64,000 bases of DNA from Flagellimonas chongwuensis (GCF_013376415.1 NZ_WYET01000007.1:335077-399076), one strand, 5' to 3'. Counted from the first letter of the stretch, positions 44,491 to 53,708 are shown. The notes: a model not told the origin generated them from the sequence alone. Translations and numbers: made by a program.

Positions 44491-45522
44491 TTATCGTGTT
44501 TTAATCTCCACCGAACCAATATCCATTTCAGCCACTTTCTTTGTAAGGGCATCATCACCGTATATTGTAATTACCGGGCTGCTTAAACTAAAAGTGGTTT
44601 TGAGTTGGTCGGCACGATAATTTTCTAACCCATTTAGGGATACGGATACCTTGAACACTAGAAAAATTTGCTGGTGCTTTTCGGAAAAATCCTCTGCCTT
44701 GTCCGGTGCCATTGGCAACAATAGGGAAGAACCATTGGGATGCAGCAATTTACGTTCGGAAGAATTGGCCGGTTGTAGATCATACCATGACAACAAAAAA
44801 CCTCGGTTATGAAATTGGTGGGTGTGAAACCAATATCCTCCAGCCTTAAAATCGTATTGTTCCAATTGCACCTTTACCACATAATACCCTTCCAATGTAT
44901 TATCCGGATACAAAGTATCCGCCCATTGTTCCACGGATGGGAACAACTCTTCAACAAATGTGGTATATGCCCTTAATTTTTGAAATTCCGAAGCACCTCT
45001 TCCTCCCCACCCTTTAATATTCCTCGGTTCATTATAATACCCATCCTTTGGAAAAGCAGAGGTACAGTCCTCCTCCTTTGGATTGCAAAACAAGCGAATG
45101 GATTGTTTTTTGTTGCAGAGGGCATTGGCCAAGGTCAGTGTATGTTGTTGGGCGGTATGGGATTTAATTTCCTCTTCATACATATTCTGTTTTCTTTCGG
45201 TAAAATAGGTCTTGTCCATTGCATTGAACATTTCCTTTTTAAACCTCATTTTAAGCAGTTCCACAAAAGCGTGTCTACTGGCCCTGTTATGGCTGGAGCG
45301 TTTGTCCGTTTCAAAATAACCATCATCCCCAAGTTTGAAATAGGTTCCATCGGACTTCAGAAAATATTCATCTTGATTGCCAAAACGAAGCTCTCCCTCG
45401 TGCGTCTGTAAGGAAAGGGATATAAAATCAGGCGAAGGTGGCTCAAACACCATTTCTGGCGACTGTCCGTGTACGACTATTTGTATCAAAAGCAAAAGAA
45501 CAATCCATATACGCTGCTCCAT
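44491..45522 (-). CDS. Exported protein of a four-member tandem family, copy 2 (unknown function)
   Basis: The 343-residue protein has a signal peptide ending IVVHGQ (about 20) and lacks the amphipathic helix of copies 3 and 4. The core starts at FISLSLQTHEGELRFGNQD, with MDKTYFTERK, a Cys pair (CNPKEEDC), GWGGRGASEFQKLRAYTTF, VEQWADTLY and EQYDFKAGGYWFHT. It ends with IYGDDALTKKVAEMDIGSV. It lies 3 nt after copy 1. No catalytic motif or known domain is evident. Same strand and spacing as the other copies indicate one operon. Confidence 0.75.
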   Translation of the reverse strand: MEQRIWIVLLLLIQIVVHGQSPEMVFEPPSPDFISLSLQTHEGELRFGNQDEYFLKSDGTYFKLGDDGYFETDKRSSHNRASRHAFVELLKMRFKKEMFNAMDKTYFTERKQNMYEEEIKSHTAQQHTLTLANALCNKKQSIRLFCNPKEEDCTSAFPKDGYYNEPRNIKGWGGRGASEFQKLRAYTTFVEELFPSVEQWADTLYPDNTLEGYYVVKVQLEQYDFKAGGYWFHTHQFHNRGFLLSWYDLQPANSSERKLLHPNGSSLLLPMAPDKAEDFSEKHQQIFLVFKVSVSLNGLENYRADQLKTTFSLSSPVITIYGDDALTKKVAEMDIGSVEIKTR

Positions 45523-45525
45523 ACA

Positions 45526-46512
45526 TTAATTTTTAAGAGTGAGGTCATTCATGAGAAGTGTTCTGTAATGCTCGGTCAATCCTTGGTCCGTATAAATTTC
45601 TAAGTCTGGAGTTTCATGGCTGTATCCGAACTCGATTGGCTCTGTTGGGTCCCCCAACTCTTTATCCAAAGGTCTCAACTTGATTTTTTTGACCAGATAT
45701 AATCGATTGTTTCCCTTCTTTTTGAAATCTTCGGCCGTTTGCGCATCCATTTGTAGAAAAAACGGAGCGCCCTTAGGATTTTCCAACTTGTTTACAAGTG
45801 CTTGTTCATAAGGGCTTAAAGGTTCAAATACCACCCGTTTCATCACACCTTGCCGCATTGGAAAAATATCATTGAGCACCAAGGAGTGATATACCCAATA
45901 ACCTCCCCTATCAAAGTCATAATTACCGCCAATGTTAAGCGTGGAAACATGATAGATCAACCATTCTCCGTTCATAAAAACCTGCTGGCTCCACTTTAGA
46001 AGCGGTTCTAAAAATTTGTCTACAAAAGTCTTGTAGTTTCGGAGTCTCTCAAATTCATTGCTGCCGCGGCCTGCATTTCTGCAATCATCGTTCAAGCATA
46101 GGTTTGGAGCTACTTGGCTCAATAAAAATCGCTGTAGTAAAGCGGAATTAGCCTCTGTTTTAGACATATTGCCTTTTACCGTCGTTAAACTTTGCTTGTC
46201 CAGATCACCCATAAATGGCTTTACATATTTTAAACTGACAAGAAGTGAAAAAGCATTTCTGCCATCGGCCACCATTTTGCTTTTTTCAAGCTGTGCGGAG
46301 TTCCTACCCCCTACACGCACGCCTCCCCTTGGGTTTACATTCCGGGCGCCATAGTTGTCCATAACGCCCAGCCGTGGAAGTCCCTTAAATTCTTGGAGCT
46401 CGATGGAAACAAAATCATCAGAAGGCGGCGCGTAGACAATAGAACCTTTTGTCTGTGCAAAAGCGTGGGACACCAAACCCAAGAATAAACATATGATCAC
46501 CTTGAATTTCAT
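45526..46512 (-). CDS. Exported protein of a four-member tandem family, copy 1 (unknown function)
   Basis: From ATG 46512 the product has 328 residues with a signal peptide MKFKVIICLFLGLVSHAFAQ. The core reads FVSIELQEFKGLPRLGVMD, then LDKQSLTTVKGN, a Cys pair (CLNDDC), GRGSNEFERLRNYKTFV, LLKWSQQVF and GNYDFDRGGYWVYH, ending IYTDQGLTEHYRTLLM. It is the most diverged at its C-terminus. It lies 23 nt after the lipoprotein gene; a start at 46545 would overlap that gene. Function unknown. Confidence 0.75.
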   Translation of the reverse strand: MKFKVIICLFLGLVSHAFAQTKGSIVYAPPSDDFVSIELQEFKGLPRLGVMDNYGARNVNPRGGVRVGGRNSAQLEKSKMVADGRNAFSLLVSLKYVKPFMGDLDKQSLTTVKGNMSKTEANSALLQRFLLSQVAPNLCLNDDCRNAGRGSNEFERLRNYKTFVDKFLEPLLKWSQQVFMNGEWLIYHVSTLNIGGNYDFDRGGYWVYHSLVLNDIFPMRQGVMKRVVFEPLSPYEQALVNKLENPKGAPFFLQMDAQTAEDFKKKGNNRLYLVKKIKLRPLDKELGDPTEPIEFGYSHETPDLEIYTDQGLTEHYRTLLMNDLTLKN

Positions 46513-46535
46513 CCTGCTTCTAAATCCTGTGAATT

Positions 46536-47075
46536 TTACTCCCATGTTACGGTACCATCCAAGGTAAGTATGGCTTCATCTTCGGTATTGATCACTGTCG
46601 TATTTTCAAAAGTGACCTTTTTCCCTTCAAAATCCACACCGAATCCCTCTCCGCAATCCGTAAAAAAACTGAGATAGGGCGAGGTGCAGGCATGTCTAAA
46701 CTCCTCTCCGTTCCTCACAATGGTCATGGAAACGGTCTTGTCCACATCGGGAGAACCTCCGGTGGAAAAATCCGCTGCTACAATCACAAATCCATTCTGA
46801 TCATCGCTGTACACAAATTCGTTATCTACTACAGTAATGTTCTCGGACAATAATATTACCGATTTGTCCGTACCGGAAAGAGTGGCATTGGCTACTTCGA
46901 TATTGCCAACTTTCAAGGATTCCCCAAGTTCCGAGGTTTCCTCTCCCGATAGTCGTATGGTGCCCTGAACCTCGTTCTGATTACCTTCCTCTGATGAATT
47001 CCCATCATCTGAACTGCAACCAACGACAAGGAAAATTAAGTGGAGGTACAGAAAAATTGAAAACATATGCTTCAT
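46536..47075 (-). CDS. Lipoprotein of unknown function, first gene of the four-paralogue operon
   Basis: From ATG 47075 the product has 179 residues with a lipoprotein signal ending LVVGC (Cys20), followed by an Asp/Ser/Glu-rich tether (SSDDGNSSEEGNQNE). The mature part is beta-rich, with two cysteines (HACTSPYLSFFTDC), and could be a small immunoglobulin-like domain. I do not recognise it. It heads the operon of four exported paralogues and is divergent from the TPR kinase gene, so its regulation by that kinase/LytTR pair is plausible. Confidence 0.75.
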   Translation of the reverse strand: MKHMFSIFLYLHLIFLVVGCSSDDGNSSEEGNQNEVQGTIRLSGEETSELGESLKVGNIEVANATLSGTDKSVILLSENITVVDNEFVYSDDQNGFVIVAADFSTGGSPDVDKTVSMTIVRNGEEFRHACTSPYLSFFTDCGEGFGVDFEGKKVTFENTTVINTEDEAILTLDGTVTWE

Positions 47076-47236
47076 TATAGTCAATGGTTTGATGATATAG
47101 CTAGCTCTAAACTATATAGAACCAAGCCACCATGCCAAGACCAATTATTTAACGTGCATATTTTTAATTTTTCCGTCACCTTTTTTTTAATATCCGTAAA
47201 ACAGGGCATAACAGCGGATTAATGTAACAAATGGCT

Positions 47237-47244
47237 TAAATTTG
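47237..47244 (+). promoter_or_regulatory. Candidate -7 element for the TPR kinase gene
   Basis: TAAATTTG matches TAnnTTTG and lies 20 nt before the ATG at 47265. No TTG is at the -33 position, so the promoter may need an activator. Confidence 0.4.
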
Positions 47245-47264
47245 GTTTCAACTAACCTCATCAC

Positions 47265-49064
47265 ATGCTTCAACCAAACAAAATTGCATTCTACTTACTC
47301 TTTATTCTCTTAATACCGTTTGGAGCATTTGGACAGGGAAATGAAATCGATTCTCTAAAAAATGAATTGAAGGGACATTCCACAATGGATACAATCCGGG
47401 CAGGACTACTCATTGAACTGGCCAACAAATTAACTTATTTTGACCCCAATGAGGCCATTCCACTTATGGAAGAGGCAATATCAATTTCCGAAAAAACCGA
47501 TTGGGCATTGGGTGAAGCTTTGTCCCATCGTCAAATGGGCAACCTACATTATGTTCTTGGAGATAATATCAAAGCTCTCGATCAATATCAAAAAGCATTG
47601 GCCATTAGTCACAAAACTAACGACCGACAACTACAATCAAGCTTGTTGAGCAACATCGGAAATATACACGCTGATCTAAAAGAATATGATCTGGCCTTGG
47701 AAAATTATCGTTCCTATCTCACCACATCACAGGAAATGGGAAATAGGGCGGATGAAATCAAGGCACTTTCCAACATCGCCATAATCTACAACGATACCGA
47801 AAGGTTCGAAGAAGGGGTTTCCTATTTGGAAAAGGCATTGTCCCTGTCCAAACTTGAAGAGAACGATCTATTTATAGCTGCAATCACAAACAATCTTGCT
47901 CTGGCCTATAAAAAACTTGATGAAAACGAAAAAGCGCTTTCCCTTTATTTGGAAGCTGCCGAATTAGCCGAGCAAATAAACAATAAATACATTGAGGCTT
48001 CAGCTTTGAACAGCATAGGTAAGATATACCTTTTGTTCAATGACTATGACCTGGCCGAAACAAATGCAAATAAAGCATTGGCTCTTTCCAAGGAGATTGA
48101 TGCTGTGGAGTGGCAATCCGACTCTTGGGAAGTCCTTAGCGAAGTCTATGAGCATAACAGAAAATTACCAGAGGCGCTCGATGCCTTCAAAAAACATGTA
48201 CAACTACGGGACAGTGTAGTAAACGAGGAAAAAAAATCGGAATTGACCCGAAAGGAGATGCAGTTTAAAATGGAGCGCCAACAAGCGGTGGCACAGGAAG
48301 AAATCAAAAGACAACAACTGGTCAAGAACGGATACCTGATTGGAGCCATACTTTTATTAGTCTTCTCAATCATGGGATATTTGCTGTACAAAAGGAGAAG
48401 GGATGCACTGGAAAAGAGAAAATTGGCCGAATTTAATGCAAAAGTGGCCGAGACCGAGTTGAAGGCGCTCCGTTCTCAAATGAACCCCCATTTTATTTTT
48501 AACTCCCTGAACTCTATCAGTGATTTTATATCAAAAAACGACATTGAGCAGGCAGATGACTATTTGGTCAAGTTTTCCAAATTGACACGGTCCATACTTG
48601 AAAATTCGGAAAAAAAATGGATAACACTTGAGGAGGACATTGAGTTAATGAAACTATACATGCAGATTGAAGGCTTAAGGTTCGATAATAAGTTAAAGTA
48701 CCATGTCTCTATGGACAACAGTTTGGAACCGGACAATGTCCTAGTTCCCCCGCTCATTTTACAACCCTTTATTGAAAATAGCATCTGGCACGGCATTGCC
48801 CCTAAAAAAGGAGGGGGGAATATTGATATTAGAATCGCAAAAGACGGGACAATGTTAAAATACATAGTGGAAGATGATGGGGTCGGAAGGTCAGGACAAA
48901 ATAGGGAAGAGAAGAAGACAAAAGACTCATACGGAATCAAGATCACAAGTAGTAGGATCGATATAATAAATCATTTAAAGAACACTAAAGGCTCTATAGA
49001 ACTAATGGACAAAGCAGAAGGTTTCCGTGTGGAAATAAAGCTTCCTTTAGAGCTCCAATTTTAA
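47265..49064 (+). CDS. TPR-containing sensor histidine kinase (LytS-like)
   Basis: The 599-residue protein has a signal region ending AFGQ (about 24). It has five or more tetratricopeptide repeats (about 50-310, such as DNIKALDQYQKALAI), a transmembrane helix at about 355-375, and the His_kinase domain with His409 in QMNPHFIFNSLNS. The ATPase domain has LQPFIENSIWHG and YIVEDDGVGRS. TPRs lie in the periplasm and probably bind a protein or peptide. The LytTR regulator gene starts 6 nt after its stop, so the two are partners. Confidence 0.93.
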   Translation: MLQPNKIAFYLLFILLIPFGAFGQGNEIDSLKNELKGHSTMDTIRAGLLIELANKLTYFDPNEAIPLMEEAISISEKTDWALGEALSHRQMGNLHYVLGDNIKALDQYQKALAISHKTNDRQLQSSLLSNIGNIHADLKEYDLALENYRSYLTTSQEMGNRADEIKALSNIAIIYNDTERFEEGVSYLEKALSLSKLEENDLFIAAITNNLALAYKKLDENEKALSLYLEAAELAEQINNKYIEASALNSIGKIYLLFNDYDLAETNANKALALSKEIDAVEWQSDSWEVLSEVYEHNRKLPEALDAFKKHVQLRDSVVNEEKKSELTRKEMQFKMERQQAVAQEEIKRQQLVKNGYLIGAILLLVFSIMGYLLYKRRRDALEKRKLAEFNAKVAETELKALRSQMNPHFIFNSLNSISDFISKNDIEQADDYLVKFSKLTRSILENSEKKWITLEEDIELMKLYMQIEGLRFDNKLKYHVSMDNSLEPDNVLVPPLILQPFIENSIWHGIAPKKGGGNIDIRIAKDGTMLKYIVEDDGVGRSGQNREEKKTKDSYGIKITSSRIDIINHLKNTKGSIELMDKAEGFRVEIKLPLELQF

Positions 49065-49070
49065 AAAGAT

Positions 49071-49814
49071 ATGTTAGAGGCCATTATTGTGGATGATGAG
49101 CAACATTGCATCAACCGTTTACAAAAACAGTTGGGGGCCGAAGCGCCCGATATCGAAATAATTGCTTGTTGCAAAACTGTTGAAAACGCACAACAAATTA
49201 TTGCCGAAAACTCTCCTGATATCCTTTTTCTCGATGTTCAACTAGGAAACCAGACAGGTTTTGATCTTTTGGCAGCAATGAAGAAAATCGATTTTGAAAT
49301 CATCTTTACTACCTCCTATGATAACTATGCCCTAAAAGCCTTTAAATTCTCCGCGCTCGATTATCTCCTGAAACCCGTTGATAAAGATGATCTAAGACGT
49401 TCCCTACAAAGATTAAGACAGCAGAGGGGACTAAAGGATACATCGAAAAAAATAGATATCCTGTTTCATAATTTTAAGGAAGGTAGCGAAACATCCAAAA
49501 GAATAGCCATTCCAACCGTCGATGGATATACCATGCTAGATGCCAAGGACATCATACGACTTCAATCGGATGTCAATTACACGAATATATATACCTCAGC
49601 AGGAAAAAAAATAACCGCTTCCAAAACCATAAAATTTTTTGAATCAATGCTTGAGGGCAATGACTTTTTCAGAGTTCATAAATCACATTTGGTGAACTTG
49701 AAATTTGTTGAGTCCTATAGTAAGGGGAAAGGTGGCCACATTTCCTTAGTCGATGGCAACCAGATAGAGGTCGCAATAAGACGTAAAGAGGAACTGCTCA
49801 AACGGCTTACATGA
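49071..49814 (+). CDS. LytTR family response regulator
   Basis: The 247-residue protein has a receiver domain (1-120) with the acidic pair VDDEQ at the start and phospho-acceptor Asp55 in LFLDVQLG. The C-terminal LytTR DNA-binding domain (about 145-245) has IRLQSDVNYTNIYTSAGKK and FFRVHKSHLVNLKFV. It follows the TPR kinase gene by 6 nt. Its targets are probably near; the divergent four-paralogue operon is the first candidate. LytTR proteins bind two direct repeats, which I could not pinpoint. Confidence 0.94.
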   Translation: MLEAIIVDDEQHCINRLQKQLGAEAPDIEIIACCKTVENAQQIIAENSPDILFLDVQLGNQTGFDLLAAMKKIDFEIIFTTSYDNYALKAFKFSALDYLLKPVDKDDLRRSLQRLRQQRGLKDTSKKIDILFHNFKEGSETSKRIAIPTVDGYTMLDAKDIIRLQSDVNYTNIYTSAGKKITASKTIKFFESMLEGNDFFRVHKSHLVNLKFVESYSKGKGGHISLVDGNQIEVAIRRKEELLKRLT

Positions 49815-49949
49815 TTGTGGACCAGTATTCCTAAATCAAAGTTCAATGGGTATGTCCTCCCTCGATTAAAAAGCTTCATTAAAATCCAATCAAAAGTTAG
49901 GAGCATCAAACTTCGGATCAACAGGGGCACCATGATTCATACGGGTTGA

Positions 49950-50609
49950 CTAGGCGACAAATTCTGTTATTGCTTCGCCAATACCTAAAGAGCCCATGCT
50001 CATTTCAAAAATCTTTGAATGGGTATTGCTGTTAGGAAGAACTTTAAGAACTGTCTCAGCTACGGCAGCTCTTGGAATTTCTTTATTTAACTGATGAGGG
50101 TCGGATTGAATGGTTATTTTACCTGCATCCTCGTCATCCGTTAACATTACCGGACGGAGAATCGTGTAGTCCAAACCGCTTCGCTTCAACTCTTTGTCCG
50201 CCATATGTTTGGCAATATAGTAAGGCTTCATACCCTGCGCTGTCCAGCTTGAAGGATCATCCGATAATGCGGCACTTACCATTACAAAACGTGAGATAGC
50301 GTTCGCTTTGGCTACCTCAATGGTTTTGACAGCGCCAAACAAATCAACCTCTATCGTCTTGTCGGGTCCTGTGGAACCTCCAGAACCTGCGGAAAATACT
50401 ACAGCATCAAATCCCTTAATGGCCGTTGCGATCTTTTCTTCTGAATTTTCTATGCTTTCCACGATTACCGGAACTTCTATCGAATCGAAATATGCTTTCT
50501 GTTCTTCCTTTCGTATAAGAGCTGTGGGTTCAAATTCATCGGATGCGCTCATTTTTTGCGCTATCAATCTTCCTATTTTCCCGTTTGCTCCTATTATAAT
50601 TACTTTCAT
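49950..50609 (-). CDS. NAD(P)-binding oxidoreductase, NmrA/SDR-like
   Basis: The 219-residue protein starts with the Rossmann motif IIIGANGKIGRLIAQKM (residues 4-20). Next comes FDAVVFSAGSGGSTG, and later PYYIAKHMADKELKRSGLDY with the YxxxK-like pair typical of atypical SDRs that bind NAD(P). Related proteins are redox sensors or reductases of quinones and carbonyls. It lies 42 nt after the PQQ sugar dehydrogenase gene, and is likely co-transcribed with it. Confidence 0.87.
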   Translation of the reverse strand: MKVIIIGANGKIGRLIAQKMSASDEFEPTALIRKEEQKAYFDSIEVPVIVESIENSEEKIATAIKGFDAVVFSAGSGGSTGPDKTIEVDLFGAVKTIEVAKANAISRFVMVSAALSDDPSSWTAQGMKPYYIAKHMADKELKRSGLDYTILRPVMLTDDEDAGKITIQSDPHQLNKEIPRAAVAETVLKVLPNSNTHSKIFEMSMGSLGIGEAITEFVA

Positions 50610-50651
50610 TTCTTCTTTTTCCTTTTACAATTTATTTTTTTCAGTTTTTTA

Positions 50652-51947
50652 TCAGAGACCTATGCGGTAAATCACTGCATTATCACCATCGGTTAGGGCA
50701 TAAAGTGCATCATCTGGACCGTCAAGAACATCTCTAAACCGTTGACCCTCATCTTCCAGCAGTCGCTCTTCACCTACCACAATGTTATCCTCTATCACCA
50801 ACCTAACTATATGCTGACCGCTGAGTGCTCCCAAAAACAGATTGTTTGTCCATTCAGGAATTGCATTGCCCGAGTAAAAATCGATTCCGCTTGGTGATAC
50901 CACAGGGTCCCAATAATAGACAGGCTGTTCCATTCCATTTTGCTGGGTGATTCCCGAACCAATAGCTTCACCGTTGTACTCCAAACCATATGAAATGGTC
51001 GGCCAACCGTAATTTACTCCTGCTTCAATCAAGTTCACCTCATCCCCTCCCCTTGGTCCGAGTTCGGACTCCCAAAGGTCACCGGTTACAGGGTGAATGG
51101 CCAGACCTTGAACGTTTCGATGTCCGTAAGAATAAATTTCCGGTAAAACTCCAGCTTGTGAGACGAACGGGTTGTCGGCAACGGGTTCTCCATTGGTGGT
51201 TATCCGTAACACCTTGCCCAAAGCAGCATCAAGTTCTTGTGCTTCTGGTCTAGTAACCGCACTTGACCTATCGCCTGTACTCACGAACAAATTTCCTTGC
51301 CCATCCCATGCCAGCCGTGAACCATAATGCGCCGTACTTTCAAATTCTGGAATGGCGGTGTAGATCACTTCAACGTTTTCCAGTTCGTCCTCACTATCCG
51401 ATAATCTTCCCTTGGCTACAGCAGTTGCCGTACCATCGGGCCCATTTTGGGAAAATGTCCAGTACACCATTCTATTTTCCTCAAAATCTGGGTCTACTGC
51501 CACATCCAAAAGACCTCCCTGACCAGAGCTATTTACCGCGGGGGCACCCATAATCGGACCGCTTACCGTTCCAGAAGCAGATACCAATCGCATGGTTCCT
51601 GATTTTTCCGTCACTAAAATTCTACCATCAGGAAGATTCGCCATCCCCCAAGGACTGGACAATCCGGTTGCAAAAATCGTAGTTGTAAACGTTGCTTTCG
51701 TAAGAACACCTGAAACGCGTGTTTGTCCCTCAAAGGCCGGTGAATAATCCGTATTGGGTTCATTGGTCTCCACCGGGTCCAACGTTTCCTCTGGAGCTTC
51801 CGGTTCCTCATCATCACTTCCCTGTTCAGAACCTTCAGGCCCCTCTATAGTTGGGTCTGTCCCATCATCCAAACCACAGGATTGTTGCATTACCAACATC
51901 AAAACAATACCTATGGACCATATTGTAACCTTTAAAAGATTTTTCAT
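50652..51947 (-). CDS. PQQ-dependent sugar dehydrogenase-like lipoprotein
   Basis: The 431-residue protein has a lipoprotein signal with Cys24 and an acidic tether (EGPEGSEQGSDDEEPEAPEE). The beta-propeller of the glucose/sorbosone dehydrogenase family follows. Supporting patterns are SPWGMANLPDGRILVTEKSG, then RNVQGLAIHPVTGDLWESE and GVNYGWPTISYG. PQQ would be made elsewhere or scavenged; PQQ synthesis genes are not in view. It oxidises aldoses or related sugars in the periplasm, if active. Product identity within the family is uncertain. Confidence 0.88.
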   Translation of the reverse strand: MKNLLKVTIWSIGIVLMLVMQQSCGLDDGTDPTIEGPEGSEQGSDDEEPEAPEETLDPVETNEPNTDYSPAFEGQTRVSGVLTKATFTTTIFATGLSSPWGMANLPDGRILVTEKSGTMRLVSASGTVSGPIMGAPAVNSSGQGGLLDVAVDPDFEENRMVYWTFSQNGPDGTATAVAKGRLSDSEDELENVEVIYTAIPEFESTAHYGSRLAWDGQGNLFVSTGDRSSAVTRPEAQELDAALGKVLRITTNGEPVADNPFVSQAGVLPEIYSYGHRNVQGLAIHPVTGDLWESELGPRGGDEVNLIEAGVNYGWPTISYGLEYNGEAIGSGITQQNGMEQPVYYWDPVVSPSGIDFYSGNAIPEWTNNLFLGALSGQHIVRLVIEDNIVVGEERLLEDEGQRFRDVLDGPDDALYALTDGDNAVIYRIGL

Positions 51948-52037
51948 AAGAACTTGTTTTCAAACTACTTTACCTTTAAAATTAGTATTCTTCTTTTAAT
52001 GAGTTTAGCCGGTTTGGATAAAGTTTTGACCGAAATA

Positions 52038-52499
52038 CTATTCTTCCATCAAAGCAAAGGTCACTGGGCCATCCGCATTTTTTAGTTTATCAACACCATT
52101 TTCATCAATCTTCCCTAGGCTAATGAGTCCAGTTGAATAACTAAAATCTTTATAAAAAATGGCTACATCTCCCCATGGGGCATAATAGGTGATATCTCCT
52201 TTTGATGGTTTATATCCGGCCAGAGCCCCACTATCTGCCAATTTACGTTCTGGATAAAATATCTTCTCATTACTGGCGTAGTCCTCCAATTCCGTGGTTA
52301 TAGGAAGCATGGAGATAAAATCCCGTGATGTGGGGTTATCGAACAAAGTGGCGGTAAGTTGGGTTTCGCCAAATGATATTTTCAATTTCGTATCCATAAT
52401 TTGATCCTGTGCTTTAATTGTTGATTTATTAGAATCGATTGACAACCAGTACATCCATCCAAAAACCAAAACAATTGCTGTAATAAAGAATATTTTCAT
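52038..52499 (-). CDS. Cyclophilin-like fold protein
   Basis: The 153-residue protein has a membrane-anchoring or signal N-terminus (about 1-21) and a cyclophilin-like domain (KISFGETQLTATLFDNPTSR and ISMLPITTELEDY, then GALAGYKPSKGDITYYAPWG and DVAIFYKDF). The family lacks proven prolyl isomerase activity. It is typically found beside alpha/beta hydrolase, acetyltransferase and aldo/keto reductase genes, as partly here. The hydrolase gene precedes it on the same strand. Confidence 0.85.
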   Translation of the reverse strand: MKIFFITAIVLVFGWMYWLSIDSNKSTIKAQDQIMDTKLKISFGETQLTATLFDNPTSRDFISMLPITTELEDYASNEKIFYPERKLADSGALAGYKPSKGDITYYAPWGDVAIFYKDFSYSTGLISLGKIDENGVDKLKNADGPVTFALMEE

Positions 52500-52558
52500 G
52501 TTTCTTTAATTCATTTTTTATAGAATGGCCCGTGTGATACTGGTTTGAATGCGAATAA

Positions 52559-52587
52559 GTGCCACGGTATAAACCCGACCGTGGCAC
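52559..52587 (-). repeat. Perfect 10-bp hairpin between the hydrolase and cyclophilin-like genes
   Basis: GTGCCACGGT and ACCGTGGCAC are exact reverse complements with a 9-nt loop. On the minus strand TTATTC follows, a poor T-tract, so it may be a partial terminator or mRNA-stabilising hairpin that reduces expression of the downstream gene. Confidence 0.6.
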
Positions 52588-52609
52588 CAGCAAACAATCC
52601 CTTTTCAAA

Positions 52610-53653
52610 TTATAAGTTTTCTGAAAAAAATGTATCCAATTTATCAAAAGGAATTACATCCAATTGATCATATAAATCTGTATGGACCTTTCCTGGAATA
52701 ATCATCAGTTCCTTAGGTTCACTAGCAGCTTCATACGCATCCTCACTAAAATATTTGGAGTGGGCGTTCTCTCCGGCAATGATCAATATAGGTCGTGGTG
52801 AAATCTCTTTAATATACGACATTATGGGCATATTCATTAAAGAAATCGGGGTTATAACCGTCCATGAACTATTGGAGTTAATAGACCTTGGGTGAAAGCC
52901 TCTATCGGTTTTATAATAATCAAAGTAGCCTTGTACAAATTCTGGTTCATCTCCGTTGATTTCATTCGGCAAACCTGCTCCAGAAAGCGTTGGTGTTCCA
53001 TTTTCGGCATCTATCCAGCGTTGTTGGCTCATTTGCTCCAACATTTGTGTACGTTCTTCCTGTGTGGTGGAATCAAAATAACCTTTGGCATTTACCCTGG
53101 ACATATCGTACATACTGGTCGTAGCAACGGCCTTCACCCGTTTGTCCACTGCTGTTGCATTCAAGGCAAAACCACCAAAACCACAGATTCCGATGATTCC
53201 CACCTTTTCACGGTTTACATTTTCCTGTAGTCCTAAAAAGTCGATGGCGGCACTAAAGTCTTCGGTATTGATATCCGGAGATGCCACATGCCTTGGCTCA
53301 CCACCGCTTTCTCCAGTGTAAGAAGGGTCGAATGCCAAAACCACAAACCCTCTTTCGGCCATTTGATTGGCATATAATCCAGAAGCCTGTTCTTTTACTG
53401 CTCCAAATGGACCACTAATGGCCAAAGCAGGCAACTTTTTACTTTCCGAAGCCTTGGGAACGTATAAATCTCCTGCTAGTGCTATCCCGTAACGATTGGT
53501 AAATGTTACACTTTGTCTAGATACCTTATCGCTCAACTCAAAGGTATATTCTTCTGCTGTTCTACTCATTTTACTTGATTTTTGATTTGATTGACCGACC
53601 ACCGTGCCGAACACAAGCATCGCTGTGATTGAAAAAAATAATATGCGTTTCAT
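52610..53653 (-). CDS. Exported alpha/beta hydrolase (YcjY/dienelactone hydrolase-like)
   Basis: The 347-residue protein has a signal peptide ending VVGQS (about 22). The core has PALAISGPFGAVKEQASGLY for the oxyanion region, VGIIGICGFGGFALNATA with the nucleophile elbow (Cys in GICGFG), and the late SEPKELMIIPGKVHTDLYDQ with the catalytic His. Nucleophile Cys recalls dienelactone hydrolases. The substrate is unknown. A TACCTTTG promoter box precedes it, and an AraC gene lies upstream on the same strand. Confidence 0.87.
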   Translation of the reverse strand: MKRILFFSITAMLVFGTVVGQSNQKSSKMSRTAEEYTFELSDKVSRQSVTFTNRYGIALAGDLYVPKASESKKLPALAISGPFGAVKEQASGLYANQMAERGFVVLAFDPSYTGESGGEPRHVASPDINTEDFSAAIDFLGLQENVNREKVGIIGICGFGGFALNATAVDKRVKAVATTSMYDMSRVNAKGYFDSTTQEERTQMLEQMSQQRWIDAENGTPTLSGAGLPNEINGDEPEFVQGYFDYYKTDRGFHPRSINSNSSWTVITPISLMNMPIMSYIKEISPRPILIIAGENAHSKYFSEDAYEAASEPKELMIIPGKVHTDLYDQLDVIPFDKLDTFFSENL

Positions 53654-53680
53654 TTTCTTTATTGTTTAAAGAATATGGCA

Positions 53681-53708
53681 CAAAGGTATTGCGAGGGTTG
53701 ACTCCTCG
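53681..53708 (-). promoter_or_regulatory. Candidate promoter and dyad for the hydrolase operon
   Basis: The minus strand reads TACCTTTG at 53688-53681, matching TAnnTTTG, 28 nt before the hydrolase ATG. Just upstream CGAGG and CCTCG (53692-53696 and 53704-53708) form a 5-7-5 dyad, suitable for the AraC regulator encoded next to it. Confidence 0.45.

Noticed and set aside
39797..46512. Kinase/response regulator plus the exported family as a toxin or contact-dependent system
   Set aside because: No toxin domain, immunity pair, Rhs/YD repeats or type VI/IX secretion tail motif was seen in the exported proteins.
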